Below the pieces are notes generated by a model. That model did not search any database. It had not been told where the DNA came from and was given only the letters and a program-made list of their open reading frames with translations. Position numbers and translations under genes: made by a program. From the NCBI GenBank assembly GCA_903872155.1, contig CAIQJP010000161.1, positions 62,001-126,000 on the forward strand: DNA of 64,000 nt, read 5' to 3'. Below, piece after piece: positions 53,079 to 62,044 of this stretch. Positions within the stretch are counted from its first letter, which is position 1. Every line of letters starts with the position of its first letter. Source of the stretch: an uncultured Actinomycetes bacterium. GTDB lineage: Bacteria > Actinomycetota > Acidimicrobiia > Acidimicrobiales > Ilumatobacteraceae.

Positions 53079-54266
53079 GTGCCCAATGCAACGAATTCAC
53101 TGATTACCTCCCGAGGTGTCCGTGCATTCGTTGATGGCCTGATCTCGGTCATTCTTCCGGCGTACTTAATCAATCTCGGTTACTCCGGTTTCCAAGTGGG
53201 GGCTTTAGTTACTGCAACGCTTCTTGGTTCTGCCGCGCTCACGTTGGCCGTTGGCCTGCGCGGATTCCGCCAAACACCAACTCGACTATTGATGTGGCTC
53301 ACCGGTCTCATGGCTCTCACCGGAATCGGCTTTGCAACGATCACTTGGTTCTGGGCTCTGTTCATCATTGGTGCCATCGGCACAATGAATCCATCTTCAG
53401 GCGATGTGAGTCCGTTTCTACCGTTAGAGCAATCACTTCTGCCCCTCACAACTGCCGACAAGAACCGCAATGTTGTGTTTGCTCGATACGCAATGGTTGC
53501 CTCGTTGATCGGAGCAATTGGCGCACTTGCCGCTGGACTCCCCCAATTTATTGCCAACACATACGACGTCCATGTGCAGACAGTCGATCGTTATGTGTTC
53601 TTGCTATACGCACTCGGTGGACTCTTTCTGTTTTTCAATTATCAGCGACTCCAACTTCCGGCAATTCCCATTCCGTCGCGCACACCACTTGCGACAAGCC
53701 GGCGCAATGTCACTCGGCTATCAATTCTCTTCAGCATCGATGCCTTTGGTGGTGGCTTCGTGGTGCAATCAATGTTGGTGCTCTGGCTTGGGCAACGTTT
53801 CAACATGTCTACGGCTCGCATCGGAAGTTTGCTTTTTGTCACCGGAATACTTTCAGCGTTCTCCATTCTCTTGGCTCCGAAAGTCGCCAAGAGATTCGGT
53901 CTCGTGCGAACCATGGTCTTCACTCACATTCCTGCCAGCATCTTCTTGATTGCCGCAGCATTTATGCCGAACGCTCCGCTTGCAATCGCCTGTCTCATTC
54001 TGAGAAGCCTGGTTTCAAGCATGGATGTTCCAGCCCGAACCAGTTACGTCATGGCGATAGTTCCAGCCAACGAACGTGCCGCAGCCGCAAGTGTCACTAA
54101 TGTGCCGCGCAGCTTGGCTGCAGCCCTACCCCCACTAGCCACAGGGGCCATGCTCGATCATTCCAACTTCGGTTGGCCTCTACTTCTTGCAGGAATCATC
54201 AAAATCACCTACGACTTGCTCTTATTGTTCCAATTCCGGTCAGTCCGCCCACCAGAAGAGCGTTGA
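53079..54266 (+). CDS. MFS transporter
   Basis: A 395-aa membrane protein with 12 predicted helices and the alternating loop pattern of the major facilitator superfamily. Segments include DGLISVILPAYLINLGYSGFQVGALVTATLLGSAALTL (helices 1-2), SILFSIDAFGGGFVVQSMLVLWLG at the second half, and RSLVSSMDVPARTSYVMAIVPANERAAAASVTNVPRSLAAAL. The substrate is unknown; weak resemblance to small-molecule exporters. GTG start at 53079 with AATACT 6 nt upstream. It is followed 24 nt later by a second MFS gene, so the two may form an operon. Confidence 0.82.
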   Translation: MPNATNSLITSRGVRAFVDGLISVILPAYLINLGYSGFQVGALVTATLLGSAALTLAVGLRGFRQTPTRLLMWLTGLMALTGIGFATITWFWALFIIGAIGTMNPSSGDVSPFLPLEQSLLPLTTADKNRNVVFARYAMVASLIGAIGALAAGLPQFIANTYDVHVQTVDRYVFLLYALGGLFLFFNYQRLQLPAIPIPSRTPLATSRRNVTRLSILFSIDAFGGGFVVQSMLVLWLGQRFNMSTARIGSLLFVTGILSAFSILLAPKVAKRFGLVRTMVFTHIPASIFLIAAAFMPNAPLAIACLILRSLVSSMDVPARTSYVMAIVPANERAAAASVTNVPRSLAAALPPLATGAMLDHSNFGWPLLLAGIIKITYDLLLLFQFRSVRPPEER

Positions 54267-54290
54267 CAGCAGTCTCCACGCCTACCATGG

Positions 54291-55757
54291 GTGAACGCAC
54301 ATCAAAGCTCGGTTGAACGGAAACCTCTCGTGAAGAAAATTGAATATAAGTGGATAGTTGCAGTCGTGTTTGTCCTTGGCCTTTTCATGGAAATCCTGGA
54401 CACCACCATCATCAACACCGCCATACCCACTTTGGCCAAGGATTTCTCGGCAACCCCAGCAACGATGGAATGGGTCATTCTTGGCTACTTGCTCTCGCTC
54501 GCAGTTTTCATCCCATCATCGGGTTGGATTGGTGACAAGTTCGGAACTAAGAAGACTTTCTTATTTGCCCTCACCATGTTCACGCTCGCATCAATGCTGT
54601 GTGGCCAGGCAAACTCGCTCGGCCAACTCATTGCATTCCGTCTTCTGCAGGGCGTCGGCGGTGGAATGTTGACTCCTGTCGGAACAGCAATGTTGTATCG
54701 CGCCTTCCCGCCCGAAGAACGCGCCCGCGCTTCAGCGGTTCTGATTATTCCGAGCGTGATCGCACCAGCACTTGGACCAGTCTTAGGTGGCGCAATCGTC
54801 ACCAACACTTCGTGGCGTTGGATTTTCTATGTGAATGTTCCAGTGGGAATTATTGGAATTATCTTCTCGGCTCTTTTCTTAAAAGAACATCGCGAACCTC
54901 GTGCTGGCGGCTTCGATATTGCCGGTTTCCTCTTGTCAGGTTTTGGGCTTGCAGGAATTTTGTATGCACTGTCCCAAGGGCCAGAGCATGGCTGGCTATC
55001 AAACGCAGTTCTCCTCACCGGACTCGGTGGTTTGGCTCTCATGGCCATCATGGTCAAGGTTGAATTGACGGTCGCCGAACCCATGTTGGCTTTGCGCCTA
55101 TACAAAGACCGCATTTTCCGTAACGCCAACTTCACAACCACGCTGTCGTATGGCGGCTTCATCGGTTTCTATTTCTTGCTTCCACAGTTCATGCAAACTC
55201 TTCTCGGAGTCACTGCGTTCAAATCTGGTCTCGCCACTTTCCCACAGGCAGTTGGTGTCATTGCCATGAGCCAAGTTGTTGGCCGGCTGTATCACACGAT
55301 TGGACCACGTCGACTCGTCACTTTCGGAATGATTGCAGCGGGATCAGCGACACTTCCCTTCGCGTTCTTGGGACTTAATACTTCGTTGTGGACCATCGGT
55401 GGATTGATGTTCTTACGTGGATGCGGAATGGCCTTTGCATTTATGCCATTGCAGGCTGCGACCTATGCCAACATCGAAGGACCCGACACTGGGCGTGCTT
55501 CGTCAATCTTTTCGGCGCAACGACAAACTTCAGCAGCACTTGGCGTGGCCATTTTGGCCACGATCTTCATCACTAAAACCAATCACATGGTTGCAAGTGG
55601 CACCGAACCCCGTCAGGCCATGCTCAATGGATTCCATACTGGCTTCTATGCCTCGGTTGGAATCTTTGCAATTGCCGCGGTGTGGGCATTCTTCAAAATC
55701 AGTGACGCCGATGCTTCACGCACCATGCAACCTCGACCAAAGGTTGCCAAGGCCTAA
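54291..55757 (+). CDS. DHA2-family MFS drug/proton antiporter (EmrB/QacA-like)
   Basis: A 488-aa protein with 14 predicted helices. The diagnostic EmrB/QacA motif GLFMEILDTTIINTAIPTLAKDF lies in helix 1. The segment FLATCS-like loop is followed by WIGDKFGTKKTFLFALTMFTLASMLCG (motif A), LLQGVGGGMLTPVGTAMLYRAFPPEERARASAV and PALGPVLGGAIVTNTSWRWIFYVNVPVGIIG (motif C). It exports hydrophobic compounds using the proton gradient. A TACCAT box precedes GTG 54291. No dedicated regulator is adjacent. Confidence 0.88.
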   Translation: MNAHQSSVERKPLVKKIEYKWIVAVVFVLGLFMEILDTTIINTAIPTLAKDFSATPATMEWVILGYLLSLAVFIPSSGWIGDKFGTKKTFLFALTMFTLASMLCGQANSLGQLIAFRLLQGVGGGMLTPVGTAMLYRAFPPEERARASAVLIIPSVIAPALGPVLGGAIVTNTSWRWIFYVNVPVGIIGIIFSALFLKEHREPRAGGFDIAGFLLSGFGLAGILYALSQGPEHGWLSNAVLLTGLGGLALMAIMVKVELTVAEPMLALRLYKDRIFRNANFTTTLSYGGFIGFYFLLPQFMQTLLGVTAFKSGLATFPQAVGVIAMSQVVGRLYHTIGPRRLVTFGMIAAGSATLPFAFLGLNTSLWTIGGLMFLRGCGMAFAFMPLQAATYANIEGPDTGRASSIFSAQRQTSAALGVAILATIFITKTNHMVASGTEPRQAMLNGFHTGFYASVGIFAIAAVWAFFKISDADASRTMQPRPKVAKA

Positions 55758-55764
55758 GTAACAA

Positions 55765-56751
55765 CTACAAACCGCGCAGTTTGTATTTCATAATGTCGTC
55801 AGTCGTGATGGTTGATCCACAATCACGACTTGCGTCCAACACGTCGGGTGTTGTCAACGTTGCAGTATCAAAATAGTCAGCAGCGTAGATCGTTGAACCA
55901 TCTTTGTATCGACGCACACTGGTTCCGCGAGTCATCGGCACTCGTTCACCTGCAGATGTCACTGCTACCTGGATCCACTCTTGCAAATAAGTGGATCCAT
56001 TATTCAGTTCGGGACCAACAGGGACGAATTCAATACGTCCAACGCGCGGCATGATGTCCATGATCCAACTCTTGATTTCGTCACGCCCATGAAACTCACC
56101 AAAGATCGGATCGATGTACACCGAATCGGTTGGATGGAACTGTTCGCAGTCGGCATCAAAGTCAACTTCTGAGCACACCGTCACTGGTGTCGCCGCATGA
56201 CGTTCCCATTGGTTCGGTGATGGTGCATCGGGTAACGGAGCGGCTTCAACTCCTGGTGGCGGCGGAACTCGAAAAGATCCGGTGTCATAAACATCGCAGG
56301 CCCAGGTCATCCAACCCTCGCGATAGCGACGCACGCTGACTCCGCGTGACATCGGCATTTTTCCTTCGCCCATTCCCATGACTGCCATATCGGCGACCAT
56401 TTGCCATTCGTCAACCGTGGTGATTCCTTCACCGTCATCAAAAAACTCAGGCTCAGATGTCGGAACGAATTCAATAAAACTGATTTCCGACATCATCGGT
56501 ACAAGCCAACCACGAATGTCTTTTTGTCCGTAATACGAACCATAGATGGCGTCGAAGTATCGCGAATTGGTGGGGTGCATAAAGTCGGCCATGAGATGTA
56601 TACCTGCTTGACCCACCAAAGGATGCGCTAACGCAGTCATCATCTCTTCAGGCGTCAATCCACTTGGCTCGGTAATCACCCGATCCAAACTCACTGGAGT
56701 CACTTTCAATGACTGGGCGAACTTCTCCGCGAACGCTTCAACCTTGTTCAC
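55765..56751 (-). CDS. Tandem SnoaL-like/NTF2-fold protein
   Basis: A 328-aa soluble protein made of two similar NTF2/SnoaL-like halves: about 48-160 (FMHPTNSRYFDAIYGSYYGQKDIRGWLVPMMSEISFIEFVP) and about 200-310 (FHPTDSVYIDPIFGEFHGRDEIKSWIMDIMPRVGRIEFVP). Both halves carry a terminal SVRRY motif (VSVRRYREGWMTW, TSVRRYKDGSTIY). The halves appear to come from an internal duplication. Such folds act in isomerisation, cyclisation or binding, but active-site identity is not clear. It is 11 nt downstream of the amidohydrolase gene, so the two are likely one operon. Confidence 0.75.
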   Translation of the reverse strand: MNKVEAFAEKFAQSLKVTPVSLDRVITEPSGLTPEEMMTALAHPLVGQAGIHLMADFMHPTNSRYFDAIYGSYYGQKDIRGWLVPMMSEISFIEFVPTSEPEFFDDGEGITTVDEWQMVADMAVMGMGEGKMPMSRGVSVRRYREGWMTWACDVYDTGSFRVPPPPGVEAAPLPDAPSPNQWERHAATPVTVCSEVDFDADCEQFHPTDSVYIDPIFGEFHGRDEIKSWIMDIMPRVGRIEFVPVGPELNNGSTYLQEWIQVAVTSAGERVPMTRGTSVRRYKDGSTIYAADYFDTATLTTPDVLDASRDCGSTITTDDIMKYKLRGL

Positions 56752-56762
56752 GACTTCTCCGA

Positions 56763-58520
56763 TCAGCTACGAACGAGCGAACCAGGTCGAGCACCCGTGT
56801 CGGCATCGTGGCGACGGGTGACTTGACCCTTCACCAATGTTGCCAAGTAACCCTGCACCGGCTGAATCAAACGCGTTCCACCTGCGGGCAAATCATGGAA
56901 TGCCTTGGGCGGTGATACCCGCAGATTTTCAAAGTCGATCACGTTGATATCGGCACGAAGACCCACGGCTAAACGACCACGATCTTTGAGCCCATACAAA
57001 TCAGCGTTACGTGCCGTTTGTTTAGCCACCAAGAACTCGAGCGGCAAACGCTCGCCCTTGTGACGGTCGCGAGCCCAGAACGTGAGTTGCGTGGTTGGCA
57101 TAGTGGCATCACAAATGAGTGTCACGTGTGCGCCAGCATCGCTCAGCCCGGTCACTGTTTCGGAGTGAATCAACATCTTTCGCAACACTTCTTGACTGTC
57201 ATGAACGTTTGGTCCGCCCATTAACGCACACATTGCAGCGCCATCTTGTTCGAGCATGTAGTCATACAACAGATCAAGTACATCTTGTCCAGTTACTGCA
57301 GCGCGTGAACCCAACATTTCGGACGGATCTGGCTCGTAATCAACCGGATCAGCAAGCGGGTACATGAACATCGCCGCGGTCTGGAACAACTGATACATGT
57401 TGGCCATCGAACCTGGCTGATCAACCAGCACATCAGTTTCCGACATGATCGCTGCCTTAATTTCGGGCTTCGCCATTTCGCGGGCACGATCGGCCAACGA
57501 CAAGTGCGCCAACTTCATATACGTTGGGCGCCGCTGGAAGGCGTGATAACCAGAAAGTCCAGACGCAAGTCCGATCGGTCGTGACGACACTTGCGGATAC
57601 AACTGCGCACCAGTTTGATTTGCCGTCACCACCATCTCGAGTAGGCGTTCCCAAGTATCAGGGGCATAGTCGGGTGATTGCACCAGTGTGAACGTCACCT
57701 TGCGACCACTCTGACGTGAGAAGTCGGCCATCAATTTCACTTCGGCTTCTGGTGTGGTGCGCTCACCACCGAGTCGCTCAAGCTTGCCAACAGTTCCGGC
57801 GGGAATCATTTCGAATACGCCACGACCAGCGCGACCCATGGCGTCAGCGATCGCCGACAACTCTTGATCGGGAGCAAAAGTTCCGGGCACGGGCGAACCA
57901 TCAAGAGCGCGGTGACCAATTGTTCGTGACGTACTAAAGCCAAGTGCACCCGCTTGTACTGCTTCAGTGACAAGTTGCGACATCTGACGAAGATCTTCGG
58001 GTGTTGCTTCTTCGTTCATGCGACCGCGCTCACCCATCACGTAGTAACGCAATGAACCGTGGGCGATCTGGGCACCAATATCTAGCGAGTAACGACGACT
58101 CGCGATGTAGTCCATGTATTCGGGGAATGATTCCCAACGACCCCACTCAATACCTTCGTAGAGCGCAGTGCCCGGAATATCTTCGACACCTTCCATGAGT
58201 TCGATCAACGACTTCTCACCGCCGGGTCGAACTGGCGCAAAACCAACGCCGCAGTTACCCATCACGATTGTTGTTGCACCGTTACCGGCCGACGGGTCCA
58301 TGACCTCGTCCCAGCTCACTTGACCGTCGTAGTGCGTGTGCACGTCAACCCAGCCGGGCGTGACGATGGCACCGTCGGCATCGATGGTTTCTTTGGCCGA
58401 CTCGGCAATTGAGCCACCCACTTCAACAATCACGCCGTCGCGCACACCAACATCGCCTTGGCGACGATCGGCTCCTGTGCCGTCAACGATGGTTCCACCC
58501 TTAATGACGTAATCGAGCAT
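56763..58520 (-). CDS. N-acyl-D-amino-acid deacylase-like amidohydrolase
   Basis: A 585-aa metal-dependent amidohydrolase with D-aminoacylase-family features. The HxH metal motif is in [17 protein letters not shown], followed by [22 protein letters not shown], a carboxylate or Cys region in the D-aminoacylase pattern. The C-terminal part has [20 protein letters not shown] and [19 protein letters not shown]. The nucleophile and proton relay lie at the Asp of the SDAGAHV loop. It probably deacylates N-acyl-D-amino acids or hydantoin-like compounds; substrate not predictable. Upstream of the tandem SnoaL gene. Confidence 0.82.
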   Translation of the reverse strand: MLDYVIKGGTIVDGTGADRRQGDVGVRDGVIVEVGGSIAESAKETIDADGAIVTPGWVDVHTHYDGQVSWDEVMDPSAGNGATTIVMGNCGVGFAPVRPGGEKSLIELMEGVEDIPGTALYEGIEWGRWESFPEYMDYIASRRYSLDIGAQIAHGSLRYYVMGERGRMNEEATPEDLRQMSQLVTEAVQAGALGFSTSRTIGHRALDGSPVPGTFAPDQELSAIADAMGRAGRGVFEMIPAGTVGKLERLGGERTTPEAEVKLMADFSRQSGRKVTFTLVQSPDYAPDTWERLLEMVVTANQTGAQLYPQVSSRPIGLASGLSGYHAFQRRPTYMKLAHLSLADRAREMAKPEIKAAIMSETDVLVDQPGSMANMYQLFQTAAMFMYPLADPVDYEPDPSEMLGSRAAVTGQDVLDLLYDYMLEQDGAAMCALMGGPNVHDSQEVLRKMLIHSETVTGLSDAGAHVTLICDATMPTTQLTFWARDRHKGERLPLEFLVAKQTARNADLYGLKDRGRLAVGLRADINVIDFENLRVSPPKAFHDLPAGGTRLIQPVQGYLATLVKGQVTRRHDADTGARPGSLVRS

Positions 58521-58579
58521 TGCAACCCCCCGGTTTGCGATCTTACGAAGGGTAAGTTAGCCCACTTTGCGGGTCAGTA

Positions 58580-59113
58580 CTAGTGCTCAAGCAGTCCGGC
58601 GTCTTTTGACCAACCCCAGTGCATGCGCCCATGCCCCGCATTGGCCGACAGAACTCCGCCAATGGTGCCATCAGCCCACGGTGCCCCGGGCAAAGTCTCT
58701 TCAAGTTGTTCATCAGAGAGCTCAGACAGCAATTGCAGACTCACGGCTCGCGCGCTGGCAGTAATCGCGATCGCTTCACTCAACGAAATTCCACGATGCT
58801 CAATTTGCCACTCTTCGGTCATTGCATGCACCGTTGCCATGATCTGATCGCGGGTGCGGGCTTTGCCCGAGTCATCGTTCAAAAGGCCAACTGGATTTGG
58901 CGCTCCACTTATATGTCTGCGAATCATGGCTGCGAAATTACGTTCGATCAGTGCCAGGTGGACGAAGTGATCAATCGCCGTCCACATATTTGAAGGGTCG
59001 TGCTCGCTTGGTGTCAATCGACGATTGAGCTGTTCTTCAGACAACTCCGACATGGCCTTCAACAACCACACACGGTCGTTATTGAGCACGGTTTCAATCT
59101 CGGTACGGTTCAT
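58580..59113 (-). CDS. DinB/YfiT-like metal-binding four-helix protein
   Basis: A protein of about 177 aa starting at ATG 59113. It resembles the DinB/maleylpyruvate-isomerase-like bundle: LNNDRVWLLKAMSELSEEQLNRRLTPS, WTAIDHFVHLALIERNFAAMIRRH with His residues at metal-ligand positions, and GHGRMHWGWSKD near the C-terminus. Members are thought to be thiol (mycothiol or bacillithiol) transferases or hydrolases. Function is unassigned. A 5' extension of the frame is rejected because the Met at 59113 is the family start. Next to the tRNA-Gly gene on the other strand. Confidence 0.75.
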   Translation of the reverse strand: MNRTEIETVLNNDRVWLLKAMSELSEEQLNRRLTPSEHDPSNMWTAIDHFVHLALIERNFAAMIRRHISGAPNPVGLLNDDSGKARTRDQIMATVHAMTEEWQIEHRGISLSEAIAITASARAVSLQLLSELSDEQLEETLPGAPWADGTIGGVLSANAGHGRMHWGWSKDAGLLEH

Positions 59114-59237
59114 CAGATCCCCTATCCTGGACTGTTGTGAACAGTCCCAACCGCCGTCAGTTTCACACATTGGCTACGAAATCGGCGACTCAGGTTCGTG
59201 ATTCTGACCTTGCCCACTAGACTGACCAACGAAATAT

Positions 59238-59310
<73 letters not shown>

Positions 59311-59312
<2 letters not shown>

Positions 59313-59362
59313 TAGATAGCAAAAGGACCCCGAGCTTGCGAGGGGTCCTTTTGCTATCTATG
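59311..59362. terminator. Perfect 21-bp hairpin after tRNA-Gly (bidirectional terminator)
   Basis: Left arm 59311-59331 and right arm 59342-59362 are exact inverted repeats of 21 bp around a 10-nt loop. The arms contain AAAAGGACCCC and GGGGTCCTTTT, so each strand has a U tract inside or after the stem. It likely terminates the tRNA-Gly transcript. Confidence 0.8.
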
Positions 59363-59385
59363 CACTGGTCTCAAGAATCGGGAGG

Positions 59386-59453
59386 AGCGAAGCGACGGAT
59401 CCCGTCACCCGGGTCACTTCAATCGTCCAGCGAAGCGACGGCTCCCGTCACCC
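59386..59453 (+). repeat. Decayed 25-bp direct repeats resembling the tRNA-Gly 3' end
   Basis: 59386-59410 and 59429-59453 are 25-bp direct repeats differing at one position. Both contain TCCCGTCACCC, exactly as in tRNA-Gly 59296-59306. The second copy overlaps the last codons of the acetyltransferase gene. Confidence 0.7.
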
Positions 59454-60038
59454 ATGCTGATTCAGGAAATTCTTGACACTCATTTCGTAGATGTCCTCGG
59501 GACCGTCTTCGTCATCAATCTGTTGACCGACGTGCGCAAAACCAAACTTGCGAACTAACCCCACCGAAGCTTCGTTATTCGGATCAACCGTATAGCGAAA
59601 CTTCAACACGCCCGACTGCGATGCCGCCCAAAGCCACATCCCTTTCAAAGCCTCGTAGCCAAAACCTTGGCGCCAGAAGTTTTCATGAACTCCTAAGCCA
59701 ATCTCGAGCATTCCAGTTTCATCGGGCGCACCATGAAAACTCAGACTGCCAACGATCTCTCGAGTTTCACGCAAGACCATCCAACGTACGAACCATTTGT
59801 TGACTTCGGGGTTCGCTTTCACTTGCGGGACTCGCCAACGCAAAGGTGAATGACCGTCAACCAGCACCCGATACGGATTTGTGAATTGGCCCGAACCATA
59901 AATCGACAAGTTTTCGGGGTCTTCATACAACGTCACTACATCGCTCGCCGAAATGTGATGTAGATCTAAACGCTCACAGACAATGACCGGTTCAGAAACT
60001 TGTGACAACTCCACGATCAAAGCGTACTCAGCACACAT
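59448..60038 (-). CDS. GNAT-family N-acetyltransferase (RimJ/RimL-like)
   Basis: A 196-aa acetyltransferase. CERLDLHHISASDVVTLYEDPEN opens the fold, then ETREIVGSLSFHG with GMLEIGLGVHENFWRQGFGYEALKGMWLWA. The acetyl-CoA pyrophosphate loop is within RQGFGYEAL, with the C-terminal VDPNNEASVGLVRKFGFAHVG. It resembles RimJ/RimL enzymes acting on N-termini or small amines; the substrate is unknown. Its 3' end overlaps the decayed tRNA-like repeat. The lipoprotein gene starts downstream in the opposite reading order on the same strand. Confidence 0.82.
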   Translation of the reverse strand: MCAEYALIVELSQVSEPVIVCERLDLHHISASDVVTLYEDPENLSIYGSGQFTNPYRVLVDGHSPLRWRVPQVKANPEVNKWFVRWMVLRETREIVGSLSFHGAPDETGMLEIGLGVHENFWRQGFGYEALKGMWLWAASQSGVLKFRYTVDPNNEASVGLVRKFGFAHVGQQIDDEDGPEDIYEMSVKNFLNQHG

Positions 60039-60470
60039 TCACGACTTGAACTGTGACAACGCACCCGCGAGACCAGCGAGTGTTATCGGCACCATCCATC
60101 CGTCAACGACGACGACATCACCAGCAAGAGAATCAATTCGACAGCATGCGGCGAACAGTTCATCGCGAGCAAGCACCGATGAACCTTCTGACAAATCAGA
60201 CAGAGCGTCACGAGCATGATCAACAGCCTCTGGAGATGCACCCATGACCGAGGTACCAAAATCAATCATCTCGGCGTCAATCAATGACTTCCAGGCACTC
60301 GCAAAAGCCAACTCGTCTACATCTAATTCGGCAACCGGCATTCGAACCGTGGTTGAAGGTTCCGTTTGTACAGCCGCATTCATATCGGCAGGGTCGGCGC
60401 CGCATGCAGCCAACAATGCAGCAAGTCCAGTCATGCCAGCAGTACGTTCAAATAACTCGCGCCGACGCAT
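60039..60470 (-). CDS. Tat-signal/lipoprotein-like small subunit partner of GMC oxidoreductase
   Basis: A 143-aa exported protein. The N-terminus MRRRELFERTAGMTGLAALLAAC combines a Tat-like twin Arg (RRREL) with a lipobox-like Cys (LLAAC, about residue 23). The mature part is helical (ELAFASAWKSLIDAEMIDFG, ALSDLSEGSSVLARDELFAACCRIDS) and could be the small subunit of a gluconate-2-dehydrogenase-subunit-3-type protein. Its ATG shares its A with the GMC oxidoreductase stop (TAATG), strong evidence of translational coupling. GMC dehydrogenases in other bacteria have a similar Tat-exported small subunit. The homology is weak, so this is inference. Confidence 0.6.
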   Translation of the reverse strand: MRRRELFERTAGMTGLAALLAACGADPADMNAAVQTEPSTTVRMPVAELDVDELAFASAWKSLIDAEMIDFGTSVMGASPEAVDHARDALSDLSEGSSVLARDELFAACCRIDSLAGDVVVVDGWMVPITLAGLAGALSQFKS

Positions 60471-61960
60471 TACAAACGTTCCTTTAACGTGCGAGCCAAA
60501 CGAACTGCCAACGCCACAATTGTCAAAGTCGGATTCGAGAATCCGGCTGCTGGAAACGCCGAGCCTCCTACTGCATACAAATTGTCAATCGCATGACATT
60601 TGAGATTGGCGTCAACAACTCCGTGATCGGGGCTTTCATGCATCCGTGCACCGCCAAGGTGATGCCCGCCACCTTCCATGGTGACAAACTCGGCGGGGTC
60701 ACCAAATGTCACTGGACCAAAACCGGCCTTCATCAATTCTTTGGCCACCAATTCAAGTGAAATTTTAATGTCTACAACATCTTGATCATTCACGCGCCAA
60801 TCCAGGCGAGCTCGCTTTGAACCCAAATCATCCTTGCCTGAGATCAACGAAATACGACTCTCGGCATTCCAACGCTGCTCAGTACGCGCGTACAAGCCAA
60901 TGACGTGTGACGACTTACTTTTCAACGCCGATGGTCGCGACGATTCCCACAACCTTCGCAACGCTTCTCCATGAAGTGACTCTTCCGGAATTGATTCAAG
61001 AGGCTCCATCGTGAATGATGTGTTGATCATTCCTCGTTCGGCGGCGAATTCTTCGTTGAGACCCAAGCCAATTTTGAACTGTGTTTTGTCAACATCGAGT
61101 GGGTAATCGGTAAAGCCAACTAAATCTTCTGGTGCGTGATCGCCGCACATCACTGCGCCAACAGCACCATGGGGATGCTCAAGAAAGCCTCGACCTAAAG
61201 TGTCGCTTTGACGTAGGCCCTTTACATCGTCGGCGGCAACCAGCAATTGACGAGTGTTTTCAATGCCACCGCATGCCAACACAAAACAATCAGCCGTTAA
61301 TTCAAAATCAACTCCTAGGTCATTCTTGATATGAAGTTTGCGAGCATACGCAACTCCGTCTACTTCTTCAAACGAAAAGCCTTGACAGTTCGCCCCAAAG
61401 TAAACTGGGACTGCAGATTCTTGCATTCGAATGCGGTAATAGCCGCCGAAACGTAGTTCTTTGGGAAATCGCCACACCGGCGTCGCCAACACGTCGTTAC
61501 TCGGTATCAAATTCTTCGCGCCGAGCCCATCTAGTAAAACGCTCGCGTCAAACACATCTCGGCCAAGCGTGCAGATCTCTAAAGCGTCTTGATAGTCATC
61601 TTCAAGATCGGCTCGAGGAAATGGCCAACCATTGCCGAGTTCATTCGTGCGCGACCCAAACACATTCTCTTCAATACGTCGGCACCAACCAATCCAGTGA
61701 TTGGTCGTGCCTCCGAAATACCGCAATCGCCAAACATCAAGATCGGGATAGGTGAATCCGGGACCTGCGGAGACTTCGCCTTTGTAGCGGTCTTGAGATA
61801 ACTCGGTGTAGTCGCGATATCCACCTTCAAGAATGACAACTGATAGGCCGGACTTTTCTAATTCCAGGGCCAGAGTGATCCCCGCAGCACCGGCACCAAT
61901 CACCGCAACATCGCAGCGCGGCAACTCTTTACGATTTGACTTGGCGAGATCAATAAACAC
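60470..61960 (-). CDS. GMC-type FAD oxidoreductase (sugar or alcohol dehydrogenase-like)
   Basis: A 496-aa flavoprotein. FAD-binding CDVAVIGAGAAGITLALELEKSGLSVVILEGG, then the GMC-like RYFGGTTNHWIGWCRR and the C-terminal GGGHHLGGARM, which carries the His of the active-site pair, with VVDANLKCHAIDNLYAVGGSAFPAAGFSNPTLTIVALAVRLA. Related to gluconate/fructose dehydrogenase large subunits and pyranose oxidases. It is coupled to the small Tat lipoprotein gene at 60470, suggesting a periplasmic or surface complex, but no Tat signal is visible on this subunit itself, so export would be by hitchhiking. Substrate unknown. Confidence 0.83.
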   Translation of the reverse strand: MFIDLAKSNRKELPRCDVAVIGAGAAGITLALELEKSGLSVVILEGGYRDYTELSQDRYKGEVSAGPGFTYPDLDVWRLRYFGGTTNHWIGWCRRIEENVFGSRTNELGNGWPFPRADLEDDYQDALEICTLGRDVFDASVLLDGLGAKNLIPSNDVLATPVWRFPKELRFGGYYRIRMQESAVPVYFGANCQGFSFEEVDGVAYARKLHIKNDLGVDFELTADCFVLACGGIENTRQLLVAADDVKGLRQSDTLGRGFLEHPHGAVGAVMCGDHAPEDLVGFTDYPLDVDKTQFKIGLGLNEEFAAERGMINTSFTMEPLESIPEESLHGEALRRLWESSRPSALKSKSSHVIGLYARTEQRWNAESRISLISGKDDLGSKRARLDWRVNDQDVVDIKISLELVAKELMKAGFGPVTFGDPAEFVTMEGGGHHLGGARMHESPDHGVVDANLKCHAIDNLYAVGGSAFPAAGFSNPTLTIVALAVRLARTLKERL

Positions 61961-62044
61961 TTCCGTTATTCATAACAGCATCAAGCAAGCAATCAAAATT
62001 TAAGAACTGCCTTTTGATCCATGCCAACGATTACCGTTAGAGCG

